Shown here: in pieces, positions 40,837 through 53,295 of the stretch
How the letters are laid out: every line of letters begins with the position of its first letter
How positions within the stretch are numbered: position 1 is the stretch's first letter
Assembly: GCA_029817715.1 (NCBI GenBank)
Contig: JARUPY010000605.1
Coordinates: forward strand, 62,001 to 126,000
Source of the DNA: Melastoma dodecandrum
Taxonomy: Eukaryota > Streptophyta > Magnoliopsida > Myrtales > Melastomataceae
Length of the DNA stretch: 64,000 bases
Direction: 5' to 3'
Made by a program: the position numbers and the translations under genes
The notes under the pieces: model-generated
The model's input: only the letters and a program-made list of their open reading frames with translations
What the model was told of the DNA's origin: nothing
Database searches by the model: none

Positions 40837-43800
40837 CTCCTTTCCCGATGAATTAACAAAATAAAAAAGAAATCCCAGAAGAATCGAATCGACCCTTTCC
40901 GCGAATTCCCGCGAATTCAATGTTGTGAAGCGCTTTTCTTTCGCTTCGGGAGAAAAGGGAGACGGCCTTATGACCGTTGGATAAGGCAGTTGGTCGTCGA
41001 TGGGGGAGGGACGAATCGGACGGTCCTGGAGGGGACAGGAGACTGTTGGGAAGATGCCCCCAGTGGATAAGGTTTGTTTCTGAGTCTGTCCGGGGTTGGA
41101 CTAGAAGCATCAAGACTCACCCACCGTAAACAAACACGCCATCATCCATCCGACTAGTCGGGGTGCGAAAGTTCCGGACCGCTCAGGCATACCAAAAACA
41201 AAATACATGTCCAGTCCGAACAAAGAAAAAGAAAAATGACAAAACTATTATCAATATATATATTAATAAATATTGATCTTTATTCTTATTTAACGTTTAA
41301 CCACATGTAAGAATTACGACTACGTGCCTTAAAAAAAATAACGGAATTCACGTTTTTATAATTCAAAATCAGAATTTTTAATGTTAATTTTAAAATATTA
41401 TTTAACGAATTTTAAACTTACTTAATAAATATTTAGTTATTTTACGGTTCGTTATCATTTATTGTGGACCCCCCAAAAGAGGAGTTTATAGGGCTCGGGG
41501 ATGTTTCGCGTGGGTCTCTCCTTGACATACACGTGGCAGAATAAAACAAGGCAAGATCCGGAGATTCCCAACTACTTGATCAGACGACGTCGTGGGGGAT
41601 GGGGGGGATTTGGCGACACCGACTCCCCCCCCGGGGCGTTCCTTATTGGCATATCTCCCGTTTTTGTGGGTATCAGGAATTAATTACATCCCGAAATATA
41701 TATAAATAAATAAAATAAAAACGACGTGACAGAACTTGTCCAACACTACTCAAACTGAACGACAATGAGACTTTCTAAAAACCATTTTTTTATTAAATTA
41801 TTATTACGTAACCGCTACGTGGGGGTCGAATTTTCTAATGGGCCTGTTGATTGTTCCCCTTCCTTATCCACGATCCCATTCCTCAAGGCCCATTAATCCC
41901 CAGGCCCATGTGGCCCATTTTTCACTCGGCTGAAACCTCGGACCGAAGTAATTTCTAGGGTTTTTCCTTGTAGTTTGCACCAGCACCGGAACGACTACCC
42001 ACGTTTTCTACCCGTCGAGTATGTTTGTGGGAAGTATTTTCTTTCATCTGGGCTCTTCCTAAATGTCCAGACACTTGGGGAAAATATAGACACACTTACG
42101 GAAAGTTCCGTAGCCATGAAATAGGTTTCGGCGCTAACGTTTGTGGGGGGCGGTTAGCAACACTTGCAATGCAAAAGTCCTTTTTATGTGGTGGGGGATG
42201 TCGATTTGATTTGATTTGATATGGTATGATTATTTTATGAAATTTGATATCTATCTAGTTTTGAGTGAAGGGACAGTCTCTCCGGGACCTTGCTTTCACT
42301 TCAATTGCCCCCTCCATGTCCTAATCCCCACATCATTTTTTTCCTTTCTACCAATCACGATTGACATTGCCCTTAAGAAAAACAATGATTACATGAGGAT
42401 GGCCTCTTACATCTATATTTTAGTAAATTCAAGCACGGCAATCAGAGGCATCTGTTTGTGGGAGTCATCGGATCATGGGGCCATTGACAAATTACCCACC
42501 CGAGCAAAAGATCGTATGAATGTTGTTTCAATGTATCCCATGATGACATGATTGAGGTAATAAGTCTCTCCCGCACTCGCCCATCGCCCCAAATAAGAGA
42601 ATATAATTAGGCAGCCGGTCGTTTTCGTGTTTTGTTATTATTTATTTTCGTATTTGGAACTGGGGTTTGGTGTTAGGTTCATCCTCTTTTTGGGACACCT
42701 CCACACCCCCCACGAATGGAATCGACACGTTTATAAATCGATTAGTATATTCTGTAACTGCCCAATTTGAATGATTTAGATTTAATAAGGCAGAGGGTGT
42801 GTGAATAAAGTTTTCTTTATAACATCTTACGCTGTACATTCAGATTTGGACACAGGTTGATTGGAGCAAGACACCCGAAAGAGGAAACAAACGCCAAGTC
42901 ACTCGCTTCATACGACCAGAATCCTTTGCGCATATGGTATGCCACAGTCGTGGGAAAATCCTGTAATCGGTAGATAGTCGGAGGACCATGTGGGGCGGGG
43001 GGGGGGGGGGCGCGCGGAGGTCCAGTTCCATCCCTTGATCTCTGAAACCCCCCCCCCCCATCCGTGTCATAAAACGCGAAAACGTTGACGTGGCATCTGT
43101 AAGAATTTTTCAAAAAATGGGAATACACATCGTATGCCAGCTACAAGATGAGGAGAGATGACGTCGCGATGACGCGTGCGGGCCGAAGATCGGCACGTTG
43201 TTCTCGCTTCCCGCAAGTTTCCTTTCCTCGCTGTGGCGTCAGTTGATTGTATGTCGTTGCGGTTGGTCTGTCTCTGGGTTCTTGCCTTCGCCCACCTTAT
43301 TTCCTTGCACGAAATCAGGGGCTGCTGCTCCTCCTCCTTCACATTAAACAAACCCCAACACCTTCAACTGCGATCGATCATTCTCTTGTCTAATTCATTT
43401 CCAGAAGCATCTATACATTTCCCAGACACAGCTTTTCCCTTTCTTTCTTTGAATCACGAGTTCTCTCCCCTCTTTTTCTTTGGACAACAGAATTAGTTCA
43501 TCCTCGTGCATACCGAAATGATGAACGGAAATCATGTCATGGCTTGCGTCATATCTTAGTTGTCATGCAATAATACCCCACGAATGAAGGAACCGACGAC
43601 CGAGTTGTTGTTTTAACCGGTCTTTCATTTCATTAAAAAAATAATGTGTTGGTATTACATCAGCGATGATCTTAAGAATTTCGATGTTAAAAGAATGGGA
43701 TCTCGCCGGTTATTAAGATAAGGACATTGTTCTACTAGATAAAAAATATAATAAATTAATTATGGGGGGGGGCGATTCATTTCATTTGTCCCGAATTCAC

Positions 43801-44088
43801 TGTTCAATCTTTAATTTTTTCCAGGTTACGTGAACTTTTCATGTGAACTATTAAGCTTCTTCATTCATCGGGATTGGATGACTTGTACATTAATCTTCAA
43901 TCCATCTATGAACACACAATAAATTCTATTTCACAACTCATTACGATGAATTCGTATTTAGCAACCAAATAAAAATTCGTCAATATTTTCCGACAACCTA
44001 TCCTTGCGTTACATTACAAAGGGGGGAATGTAATAAATCTGATCTACCCATAATCACGTGTACAATACGCTAAGCTATCGAACGATTC
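40837..44088. other. Intergenic between ACHT and NAC genes
   Basis: A spacer over 3 kb in which I recognise no gene. It is strongly AT-rich at 41220-41470. It includes poly-G (42997-43010) and poly-C (43050-43059) tracts and CT-rich stretches. Small open frames have no family resemblance. Confidence 0.5.
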
Positions 44089-45354
44089 CTAATCCCATGA
44101 ATATTCGAGGATGTCCGAAATCGGATCGACCGACAGCCTCTCCGGGTCCTCGTACGCGTAGTACCCGCCGCTCGTGTGGTTTTGATACCCCGACACGGCG
44201 GAGGAAGTTATCTCCCCATTTGCGTCGGCACTTGCCCCCGTTTCCTGTGAGGGGCTGAACATCGACGAGAACTGCTCCCCTGCCGGTCCTTGCATGATCG
44301 GGAGATGGCGATCATCGGTGCCTTGATAGCCAACGAAGTAGCCAGAGTCTGGTGGACATGGCATGTGCGATGAGAATGGGTAGCCACTTGGAGGGTATTC
44401 GCACTTTGGGAACTGCAGGGGGACGAAGACCGCATTGGGGACACTCAGGACGTTGTCGCTTCCATAGGTAGCATCTGTTGCCGCAGATGAGGGAATGAGG
44501 TACTGGTTCCCGACTCCCTTGTCTCCGTCATGATCTTCCTTGATATATGCAAAGCTCGAGCTTGGTCCTGAGATGTTAATGCCAGCTGGTTCTGGCAAAT
44601 CACGGGCCGGAATTGGGTTAGTCCTATTTCCAGTGCTCTTGTGGAAAACCCGACAGACGACCCATTCATCCTGAGAAACAAACCCAAAACATGGAATTTT
44701 AATAACTTCAGATGAAATCCTTTCTTAAAGAATCCAGGAAGGGAGAGGGGGAGAAAGAGGGGGCAGGGTTGATGTACCTTGGAGGGCTTAGACAAGTGGT
44801 AGTACGCGAGCTTGCCCTCGAGCCGGTACTCGTGCATGACCCAATTTGACTTCTCGCCCTTCGGCGCCCTCCCCATGTAGAAGACGAGGGTCTTCTTCAT
44901 TCCGACGAGGCAGTTCTTCTTCCCCCGGAATATCTCCTTATCCTTCCCTGTCGCCTTCCAATAGCCGCTTCCGGTCGCCCTGTTGGTCCTCATCCCGGTT
45001 GGATACTTCCTATCCTTCCGGCAGAAAAAGTACCACTCCTTCTCCCCCATCTTCGCCCGCTCTACCACCACCCCCCCCCCCCCCCAAAAAAAAAAAAAAA
45101 CAAAACCATCCCAATCACAAATCACCGGATACGGCCAGCATCGCAAACACCGATGTATAAGACTTACCCGGGAGATCCCAGGGCTCGCACTTGTTGAGAT
45201 CGGCCTCGCCAATGGCGCAACATGAGAAGCAGGGGTCTATGACCTTCTTGGCAAGGTAGTGGGAGATGATCTCCTCATCGGTGGGGTGGAACCTGAACCC
45301 AGGAGGAAGGTCGATGACGCCGTCGATGTCGTCCCCACCGTAACCCGCCTCCAT
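44089..45354 (-). CDS. NAC-domain transcription factor
   Basis: A plant-specific DNA-binding transcription factor. Exons 45354-45168, 45061-44778 and 44670-44089 (the standard three-exon NAC layout) give 350 residues. The NAC domain subdomains are all present: [20 protein letters not shown] (A), [20 protein letters not shown] (B), [20 protein letters not shown] and [19 protein letters not shown] (C), [20 protein letters not shown] and HEYRLEG (D), [11 protein letters not shown] (E). The C-terminal activation region is Ser/Gly/Tyr-rich and ends [10 protein letters not shown]. The domain is closest to the ORE1/NAC100/NAC046 group by eye, which includes senescence regulators; I see no miR164 site. 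A C15A15 homopolymer junction in intron 1 lies just before the exon 2 acceptor. Confidence 0.93.
45068..45100. repeat. C15A15 homopolymer junction in NAC intron 1
   Basis: Fifteen C (45071-45085) are followed by fifteen A (45086-45100). On the coding strand this is T15 then G15, ending about 8 bases before the acceptor AG at 45063-45062. Confidence 0.9.
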
Positions 45355-48300
45355 TGATATCAAGTCAAGCAATAATCTAACGAAAGAGGGGCGGGATGAG
45401 AAGTGTTGAGGGGAAGAAAATGAAAGGGAGGAGTTAAAGGGGAGTAGAGACGGGGATGGAACAAAAGTTAGCTTTAAATAAATAGAATTTGAACAAAATA
45501 ATTGAAGTAAAGAAAGAAGAAGAAGGAAGAAGCGGAAACAAGAGGCCATTTGGGCGATAAAATAATAAGACCCGTAGCCCGCAAGTAATCTCCCTCCACG
45601 AAACCCCTCTCAATAATTAATAAAATAAAACATCATATTGAATTACACAACACCACATATGAATTTATCAAGTTTATATTGGTTACTAAAATAAAAACTA
45701 ATCACTCGGGCTTGTTCTGAAAATTTTTCTTTTAGAGAGATTTTCATCTGCGTGGCCCTCGTTGTGGTTTTCTAGTGTTTTTTATTTCCAACTTTTAAAT
45801 AAATAAATATGGTCGGCTGAGTTTGATAGCGATGGTGAGTTTTATTTTATTTAATTTTTTAAACTCCCCTCCCCTGCCATATATCGGGGGAGCACATATT
45901 CCTTTTGCTTACCCAAATTTTTTGTTTTAAAATTAAAAAAAGAGTTTGGTCCCTCCTTTCCCCCAACTTTTACTTTCAAACCTTTTGACCGTGGAACAAG
46001 AACGAAACAAGGAATTTCTCCCCAGTGAAAATTTAAGGAGGCAGGTGAAAAAGATAGCACAGAGACCTTTTCACGATCGACTACGTTCAAAATCCATGCA
46101 AAAAGTCTTTCAAGAGTTTATTTAAGTATTCGTACTGTTCTATATATATAGATTTCTCTGAATTGACAAATACAGCACAAAAAGAATTCGCCCCACGACC
46201 AAAACCCTCCCCGGTGGGAAACTTCGCCGCATGTTCTTCTTACATTGTGTAATTAATTTTTACCTCCTTTGTCTCTGTTCAAACCCACATCCCATTTGGG
46301 AAGTACGCAGACTTCTCGGATTGGATTGACATCGGGCGATTACGACTCCAGTCATTTATCCCAACTTTTTTAATTTTCTCAAGGCTTGACAAAAACTGTC
46401 TCAATGTGGACGATCTTGATTCTCGGGGTTCCGAAAGCCATCTTAGGTCCGGTAAAAACACTTTCGAGAATTGGTTCACGAGAATATCGACTCCGATGCT
46501 CGGATCGTTATCTGACTTATGAAGACATTTACTAATTTTGGCAATGATACAAAAGGGGAAGAACAGACAAATACGTATTTACAAGTCAAATGTGGGTTTC
46601 GCTTTATACGGTTTAAGTACTTTTATACCGCCCAAATACACCTAATTTATTGATCGGGAGTGTCCATTTGGACCGACCTATTTGCTTGATCTAGCCAAAC
46701 GAAGAAAGAAAGAAGGAAAATTGATTGATTTTCAAATTAGTGGCTGATTAAAACAAGAACTCTTTTTTTTTTCTTCCCTCTGCGCCCCCCTCCCCCAAAT
46801 CAATCATCCCTCTCCAATAAAATATTAATATAACAAGACAAAAGCCACAGCCAAAGAAAAGCCGCAACCAATCAAATTAATCAATAATTTAGACACATCA
46901 GCCCCCTTGGCGACTTTCATCGAGGTCACTATTTAGAGTACAAAATTCCAATATGATTCGAGTGTATATTCCCATCCCCTGTTTTCGAGCCGAGAAAGCC
47001 TGTTATACACTAATGCTTGTCCCAACTCCTACTTTTATGCATGCATTCCCCTTTTATATATATATAAAAGGGAGTTGTTTTGAATTGACCCCATTTTATA
47101 GTTGGATAAAATAAATTAAATTAATAGCTTAGAAGGAGGGAGGGGTCCCAAGTAAAATCCAAGCCCACGTGTTCTACTCATTTTATTGTATAAAGGGAAT
47201 ATTATTGTGCTAGGGTGAATGAACTTTTCAAGCCTGACTTGGATTCCCATTTGGAATATAGGGGCCACGGCAACCGCCGTAAAAGAAATTAATTAGCTTT
47301 AGAGTTTTTCTCCATCGGATGGCACCAACCTATTTGTCCCGAACGATGCTGTTATTCGCATTCTCATTGTTATTTTAATTGATCTTTCCCACGGGAGGCA
47401 CATGAGACGTGGAATTAATCCCTTGGTCGAGCATTTCCCGGCATCCTCTCTCTCTCTCTCTCTTGTTTAATAAAAAAGGGGAATTGGTTCATCAAACTCG
47501 TGGACTTGTTCTACGTTTGGATGCAAAAGAGTTTAGATAAAGTGAGGTTGACGTGTAACACGTGTCATCTGCTACCGATTTATTATTTTTTTTGCTGGCT
47601 ATTAATTTGAAAGATGGCGGCCAATCAACCAAAATTATTATTATTCACTATGTCAATTTTCATCTCCCTTTGACTTATTTCTTGGCAATTTTTTAGAAAA
47701 ATGAAAACGAAGGGTTTACGTGTCTTAAATTTACGACCGAGAGTTGTTAGATATAATGACACTTCCTTTTTTCTAAGCGTATAAAAAAAATATTATGCCC
47801 ACTATTGTTGATGACGACGACTCTATGAGGATTCGTTGTGTTTTATCTGTTAATCTTATCTTAATTTGTATTCAGGATATGCAAAAAAAAAAAAAAATAA
47901 TGTTAATGTTAAAACAAGCACATTAGCTTTTCAAGGTGGGTTTGCCTTTGCCCTCATAAATACCCAACAAAAAACCCCAAGATTTGGGCAAGAGTTTTTT
48001 CGTTTTCTTGCTTTAAAGAATTTGTGTTTCGAGAAATGAGACAGTCGGCGAAGGTGTCGACATATGATCGGTTCATTTGACTCGATCGTATTAGTTTGGA
48101 GTTAAAGGACGACAAGGGGAACTTTGGGAGGGCTACGAAGAATGCGGGGGTGCAGATATCATCTCCAACTTCGTATATGTCGGCTTGGGAAAGGGGGAAG
48201 ACACTCTTTTTTCAACAGAAGTGATTAGGATTTAATTATGACTTAAGTACGTGCGACTTTGGATGGGTTAAAAGTCATTTTCCTTGACTTTTCTTTTTAA

Positions 48301-51300
48301 CCCCAAACACATCCGGGTTGGTTTGGTGGGTATTTTTGTTTTTATCTGTGAGCTGTGCAAACCCCCCGTCTCATCGGCCGTTCTTGTCCGAAATAAGGAA
48401 CCGACCCTTCTAACTAGTAAAAAAAGTAAACCAACCAAACAATATTATAACACATGCTCTTTAAAATAAAAGTTCCATTTGATTAAACATTAAGATATAA
48501 AATATAAATCATGAAGCCTTTAACTAACAGCTTAAGTTTTTAGGTCAAACGGTAAAGTTTTCTATCCTTGAACCAAGGGTCTAGAGCCAAAGATGCCGGT
48601 AATGTTCGACTTAAAAGGGCGTGTTAAGATACGGAAATTACTATAACAAGTAATTGGGTTTCCAGACCTACATAAAATCCATTCTTAACATTTTTGAAAT
48701 ACTAAATGGGATTTTCGACCAGTGTATAATGAGAGAAGTTTGTCAGGTATAATATATTTTGTTATCTGTTAGTGCAAGGTACGGGAATTAATGGCTTGGG
48801 AAACGTGTGAATCCCCCTTCCCCGAGTTGAAGAAAGTAAATCACATTCATTCGTTCCCTAATTTATAAGCTAATTGAAGTGACATCAAGGGTGGCCCAAT
48901 TTTTGAGATATCATCCTTCCCGCAAGTAAGAAAAAAAAGATGGGGCCCCTAAGCTTCTTCGTTTTCCAAAAAACTACCTAAGGAAAAACCCTAGTTTCGC
49001 CATCCATGATCCGATCAGACGAGTCATGGAAGCCTCCTCGATCGTGTCGAACAATCATCGTGAGAAATCTCCAGGGGGAGGGGGAGATTTATCAAGCAAA
49101 TAGATGTGAAATGATTAAGTAAGCGATACTATCTGTTTCTCCCTTCCCCCATTGCTTGCGGGCACTGGCTTTTCATTGTGTGCGCGGGGGGGAACTTTTT
49201 GCGAAAGCACGTCAAATGGATTGCTTCCCAACTTGGAAATGATCGTGCTGGGCGGGGGCGAAAGAAGTTAATGGACCGGCCTTGATCCACGGGGACTTGC
49301 ATTTTCACTTCAAAACTCGAGTAATTTAATTGAAATGACGACGACGACCCTTGTTCTTAGCTAGCTTCAAGAATGCACACGAGAGTGCTTTGCTTTACTT
49401 AGAAACTTTCGGACAATCAGCTGGCTTCGCATGAGCTGTATGTATCACACACGCACAGTCATTGACACCTAATCAGAAGGTAAGGACGGCCCCCCATATT
49501 TGTTTATCAATTTTAAGTCCTCCACATATCGTGTGATATCTTCCACGTAAGAGATGTCCGAAGCCGGAGTTTTTTTTTATTCGTTATATGATCGGAGGTT
49601 CAGGCCAAAGTAAATAAAAACTATTGTTTTGGAATTTTTACAAGTCAATGATGGGAATGTTTGGTCACATAGACACACACATTTCTTTTGGATGCCCGCC
49701 TCATCACGTCGTGATTAATATGTGCAGGTTATTGTCGTTCTTTTTAATAATACTGGCGGTGCTGGGCTCTATGTGGGTAGTCGGATTGATGGGCCGGCCC
49801 AAAACTGCCGTATATGGAGGCCCGATTAAGGAAAGCTAAGGAGGCCCACAATCGAGCCCAATAACGCACCCCGGGCTGCAGCAGGTCCTCCCGAGACGAA
49901 GCAAGATGAGGTCGTCGTCGTCGTCGGTGAGGCGAGGAATGCCAAGGAACATGGCGGCACAGATTAGGTCGAGTCCGACAAGGAGAAATTGGAAATGTTT
50001 TTGTAGCAGAGTCCTACGGGTAGGTTTCGTTTTGGTAGGCAGGATGGTTAAGACTTGCAGCATTTACACGTTTTCCTTCCTTTTTTTTTTTTTCAAATGG
50101 AAACTGTGGTCGTGATGCATATATGCACGTGTAAATTTTAAGAAAAAATGAAAAAAAAAGCACTAAAGGGAGAGTAACTTTGATACGATAATTCAGATGA
50201 TATTTGGTATTTTCATAAACGGGAAAAAAATAACGATCAAAAGAGTTTTAACCTTTTAGTTAATTATGACTCGAATGAATGTAGTTAAAACTTTTTCTGT
50301 TTCTTTAAGGTTAAAAAAAATGGTCAATATCCACCTCCAGATGTTCACAAAGACAATGATGTATGCCTAATTCTATAAGGTCCCATTCCCCCCGAGCATG
50401 GGGAGGAGGAGGAGGTGCCGTATGAAATTTGGTCACCCGGGGCGGGTACCCTCGGATCTTGTGGCAAAAAAGACATGTTTTTTTTATAGGTTCAAAACTC
50501 ACAGTACACTCTTATTTTTCAATCTGGTTGAACCCATGTTTGTTTGTCCCTTCGGCTACAAACGATTTCTCGTATGAAGAGAAAAATAAGACAGAAAAAG
50601 GGCACCACGAAAGTATTGCCCTATGCGAAAACAAGATCACCGCCAGCTGCCATACCCTGTCATCGATGCCCGAAAGCATTCGAACAGTCGGTCCTTTGGT
50701 TTAACTTCCTTAAAAGATTGAAAAAGGATATACAGTGTCCTCAATTATTTGGTGTGGTGGGCCCAACCCCTGGAATTCAAAGCATGGCCCATTGTAGGCC
50801 CACTGGGGCCCATCACATCCGAAGCCCACATGCTCCGACTGCGACGCAATTATTAGCGACAGTAACCATAACCCCACTCCCACTCCCACTCCCCCCCCCC
50901 GTCCTCATCAGCATCACTCGAGCTCCAACCTCATTGCTATGTGCCTGAAACATCGACCATATAAAAGGCCTTGCCCCAGGGCGCGGCGCTTGCGAGTCGC
51001 TCGGCACTGTGTTTGCAGGTTCGGATGTTAGTGCCTGGCCGCACGCGCGTAGCAGTTGAAAGGGGAAATCGTTTCAAAGTAGGTCGAATCACCATATATA
51101 TGTATCCTCCACCCAAACAAAAGAGAAGACATGACCCCAAAAGTCCTTCAAGGATTGGCCTTAGTAGACAACCCACCATTCTCTAGGAAAGTAGTTCATT
51201 GGGAGGAACGGAAAAAAAAAAAGATTCCGCCCTCTTTTTCATTTTTTATTTTTGCCAAACTTGGGTGTTTCTTATAGGGATTAAACTAATGGGGATACTT

Positions 51301-53003
51301 CCTTTTAGAGAACCCATGGATAAAGAAGCAAAGAGCGTATATGCATTAGAATAATTGTTTTTTTGTAAAGTGGGTTTATCTGGGTCAGTATTGTTTTTTC
51401 TTTATCAATTGATATTAGCACTTAAAGATTGAAATTTTATCATAAGGTTTTTAGATATGAATAGGGGGGGGGGGGGGTGGGGGATGGTACATGAATAGGT
51501 TGAAAGAGGTCCCATAATTCATTAAGTACGGAACAATCGTTCTCACCACATGTGGCCCCAATGTGGGAACACCATCAACTTCACCACCATGTCATTGTCA
51601 CTCCCCCCTCACAGCTGTGAATTCCCTACAATACAATACATGTTCAGCTTCAAGTCCTTCCTTTTTTTTATGGTTTTTGTTTTTTGTTTTTGTTTTTGTG
51701 GGTAATAATGAGTGAATGTATGAAACCTTAAAGGGGACACAAAAGGGGAGGGTGGATGAGGGAACCGAAATCACAAGCAAGCAAACCGGAAAAGCCTCGT
51801 AATCATTCCCTTTTATTGTGAGGAAAATGATTAGGAATGTCTTCAGGTTATTATGCCCGTAAAGAGGGATGCATGCGATGAATAAAATAATAACAGCAGC
51901 AGCAACACACATTTGATTATGCTCTTTGCACAAGATTTTGAATATAGGGACAAAAATCTTTTTCTCATCTGTTCTGCAAAACCTTAAAAAAATAATAAGA
52001 ACACACATCCGAATTCGATTAATGGCTTCCAAAATTCATAATCCAATCCCTTTTAAAAGAATGTTAAAGGGATGCATTATGGGTTATGTATTTTCATTTT
52101 TTTTTGTTTACATTCTGGAAAGTGAAAATGAGTAGTGAAAAGCACCAGTCAAAGGAAGTAGAGCGAATTATTAAAAAGGGTGACGTTAGTCAAATTTAAG
52201 AAAGAAGATTTAAAAAGAAAGAAAGGGAGATGGGGTTGGGTTGGATTGGATCGAAGAACAGTAGGAATGAAAGCAGAAGAGAGTGTTGTGGTTGTGGTGG
52301 GGAGACAGGGCATGGCCTACCGAACATGCAGACATTGTGCGTTGAAGCGTATTTTCAGCTGTTCTCTTTTATTTTAATTTTCTCTTCTCATTTCTTAATT
52401 TTTTTATCCCCCCCTTCTCCCTTTTCCTTGCTATTATTTTTAAAAGGATTATTACTATTACTGTTGTTTTTTGCTGATGTTGGACACGGTGCTATTTGCT
52501 AATTCGACCTCTTTCTTTTTTTTTTTCCTCCTCGATGATTGACGTCTGCATGTACTGTTCGTGTGCTTGGTACATGATTGTTGTTGTTGATGATGATGAT
52601 GTCAGAAGAGCTGGGGAAGAAAAGAAAATGGGACCTTTTTCCTCGATGTGTAAATTGTTTGTTTGTGTGATGGTGAGATGAGCTATGAGCTCCTGGCTAC
52701 TTTGTTGTAAGAACTGAAAACCTCGTATTTTGTTCTGTTACGTTTTTTTATTTTTATTTTAATCTCTGTTAGTGCAGAATTCCCGCAAAGCAAAACATTT
52801 TCGAAAGTAAAGAAAAGGGAAAGGTTAAAAAGGCTTTCAAGAAACGGCCCCAGTTGCTCAAGCTCCTCCCGAGCACTATCTCCCCGAGGACACCCACTTC
52901 GGGTTTCTTGGATTTTTTCTCGTCTTTTGGGTTCTCTGAGCTTAGGGTTGGTGAAAAGTTTTGATCTTGGCGGTGCCCTTTGTTTCTGGGGAAAGCTTTT
53001 TTT
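45355..53003. other. Long intergenic region between NAC and ARF8
   Basis: Almost 8 kb lies between divergent genes. I find no coding region that I can support, no LTR pair and no RNA gene. It is AT-rich with many homopolymers, including G14 at 51464-51477, and CT/GA tracts. From about 52780 the sequence becomes GC-richer and looks like ARF8 leader. It probably holds both promoters; decayed transposon debris may be present but is not identifiable by eye. Confidence 0.5.
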
Positions 53004-53160
53004 ATGTGATTTTTGGGGGGTTGTGAAGATCTGCTGCTTCATGTGGTCTGTGGGGGTTGTGGGTTTAGGAAGTGGGTTTGGGTGAGTCTTTCTGAGGGTG
53101 TTGATGAAGCTCCCGGGTACGTATTCTGGGGGAGGGAAGGGTCTGGCTGGTGTTGTGTGA
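53004..53160 (+). promoter_or_regulatory. Three upstream ORFs in the presumed ARF8 leader
   Basis: ATG-TGA (start-stop) at 53004-53009, a 14-residue uORF at 53041-53085 (starts MWSVGVVG) and an 18-residue uORF at 53104-53160 (starts MKLPGTYS). They precede the main ATG at 53296 if the leader is unspliced here. ARF mRNAs are known to be controlled through uORFs. Confidence 0.5.
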
Positions 53161-53295
53161 CAGCGTTCCTTAATTGGGATAGCTGTTTAATAGTGTGATT
53201 AAGGTGGTAAAGCTGGTGGAAGGAAGTTTAAGGCAGTCATTTCTGGAGTTTGGTGGTTGGGTTTTTAGTTAGAAGTTGAGGGTTTTCTTTGAAGT

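Noticed and set aside
41220..41470. AT-rich block as a possible MITE
   Set aside because: I could not find terminal inverted repeats with a target-site duplication.
49026..49103. Short frame starting MEASSIVSNNHREKSPGGGG
   Set aside because: Only 25 codons, no splice partner or family match; it could be a lost first exon but I cannot support it.
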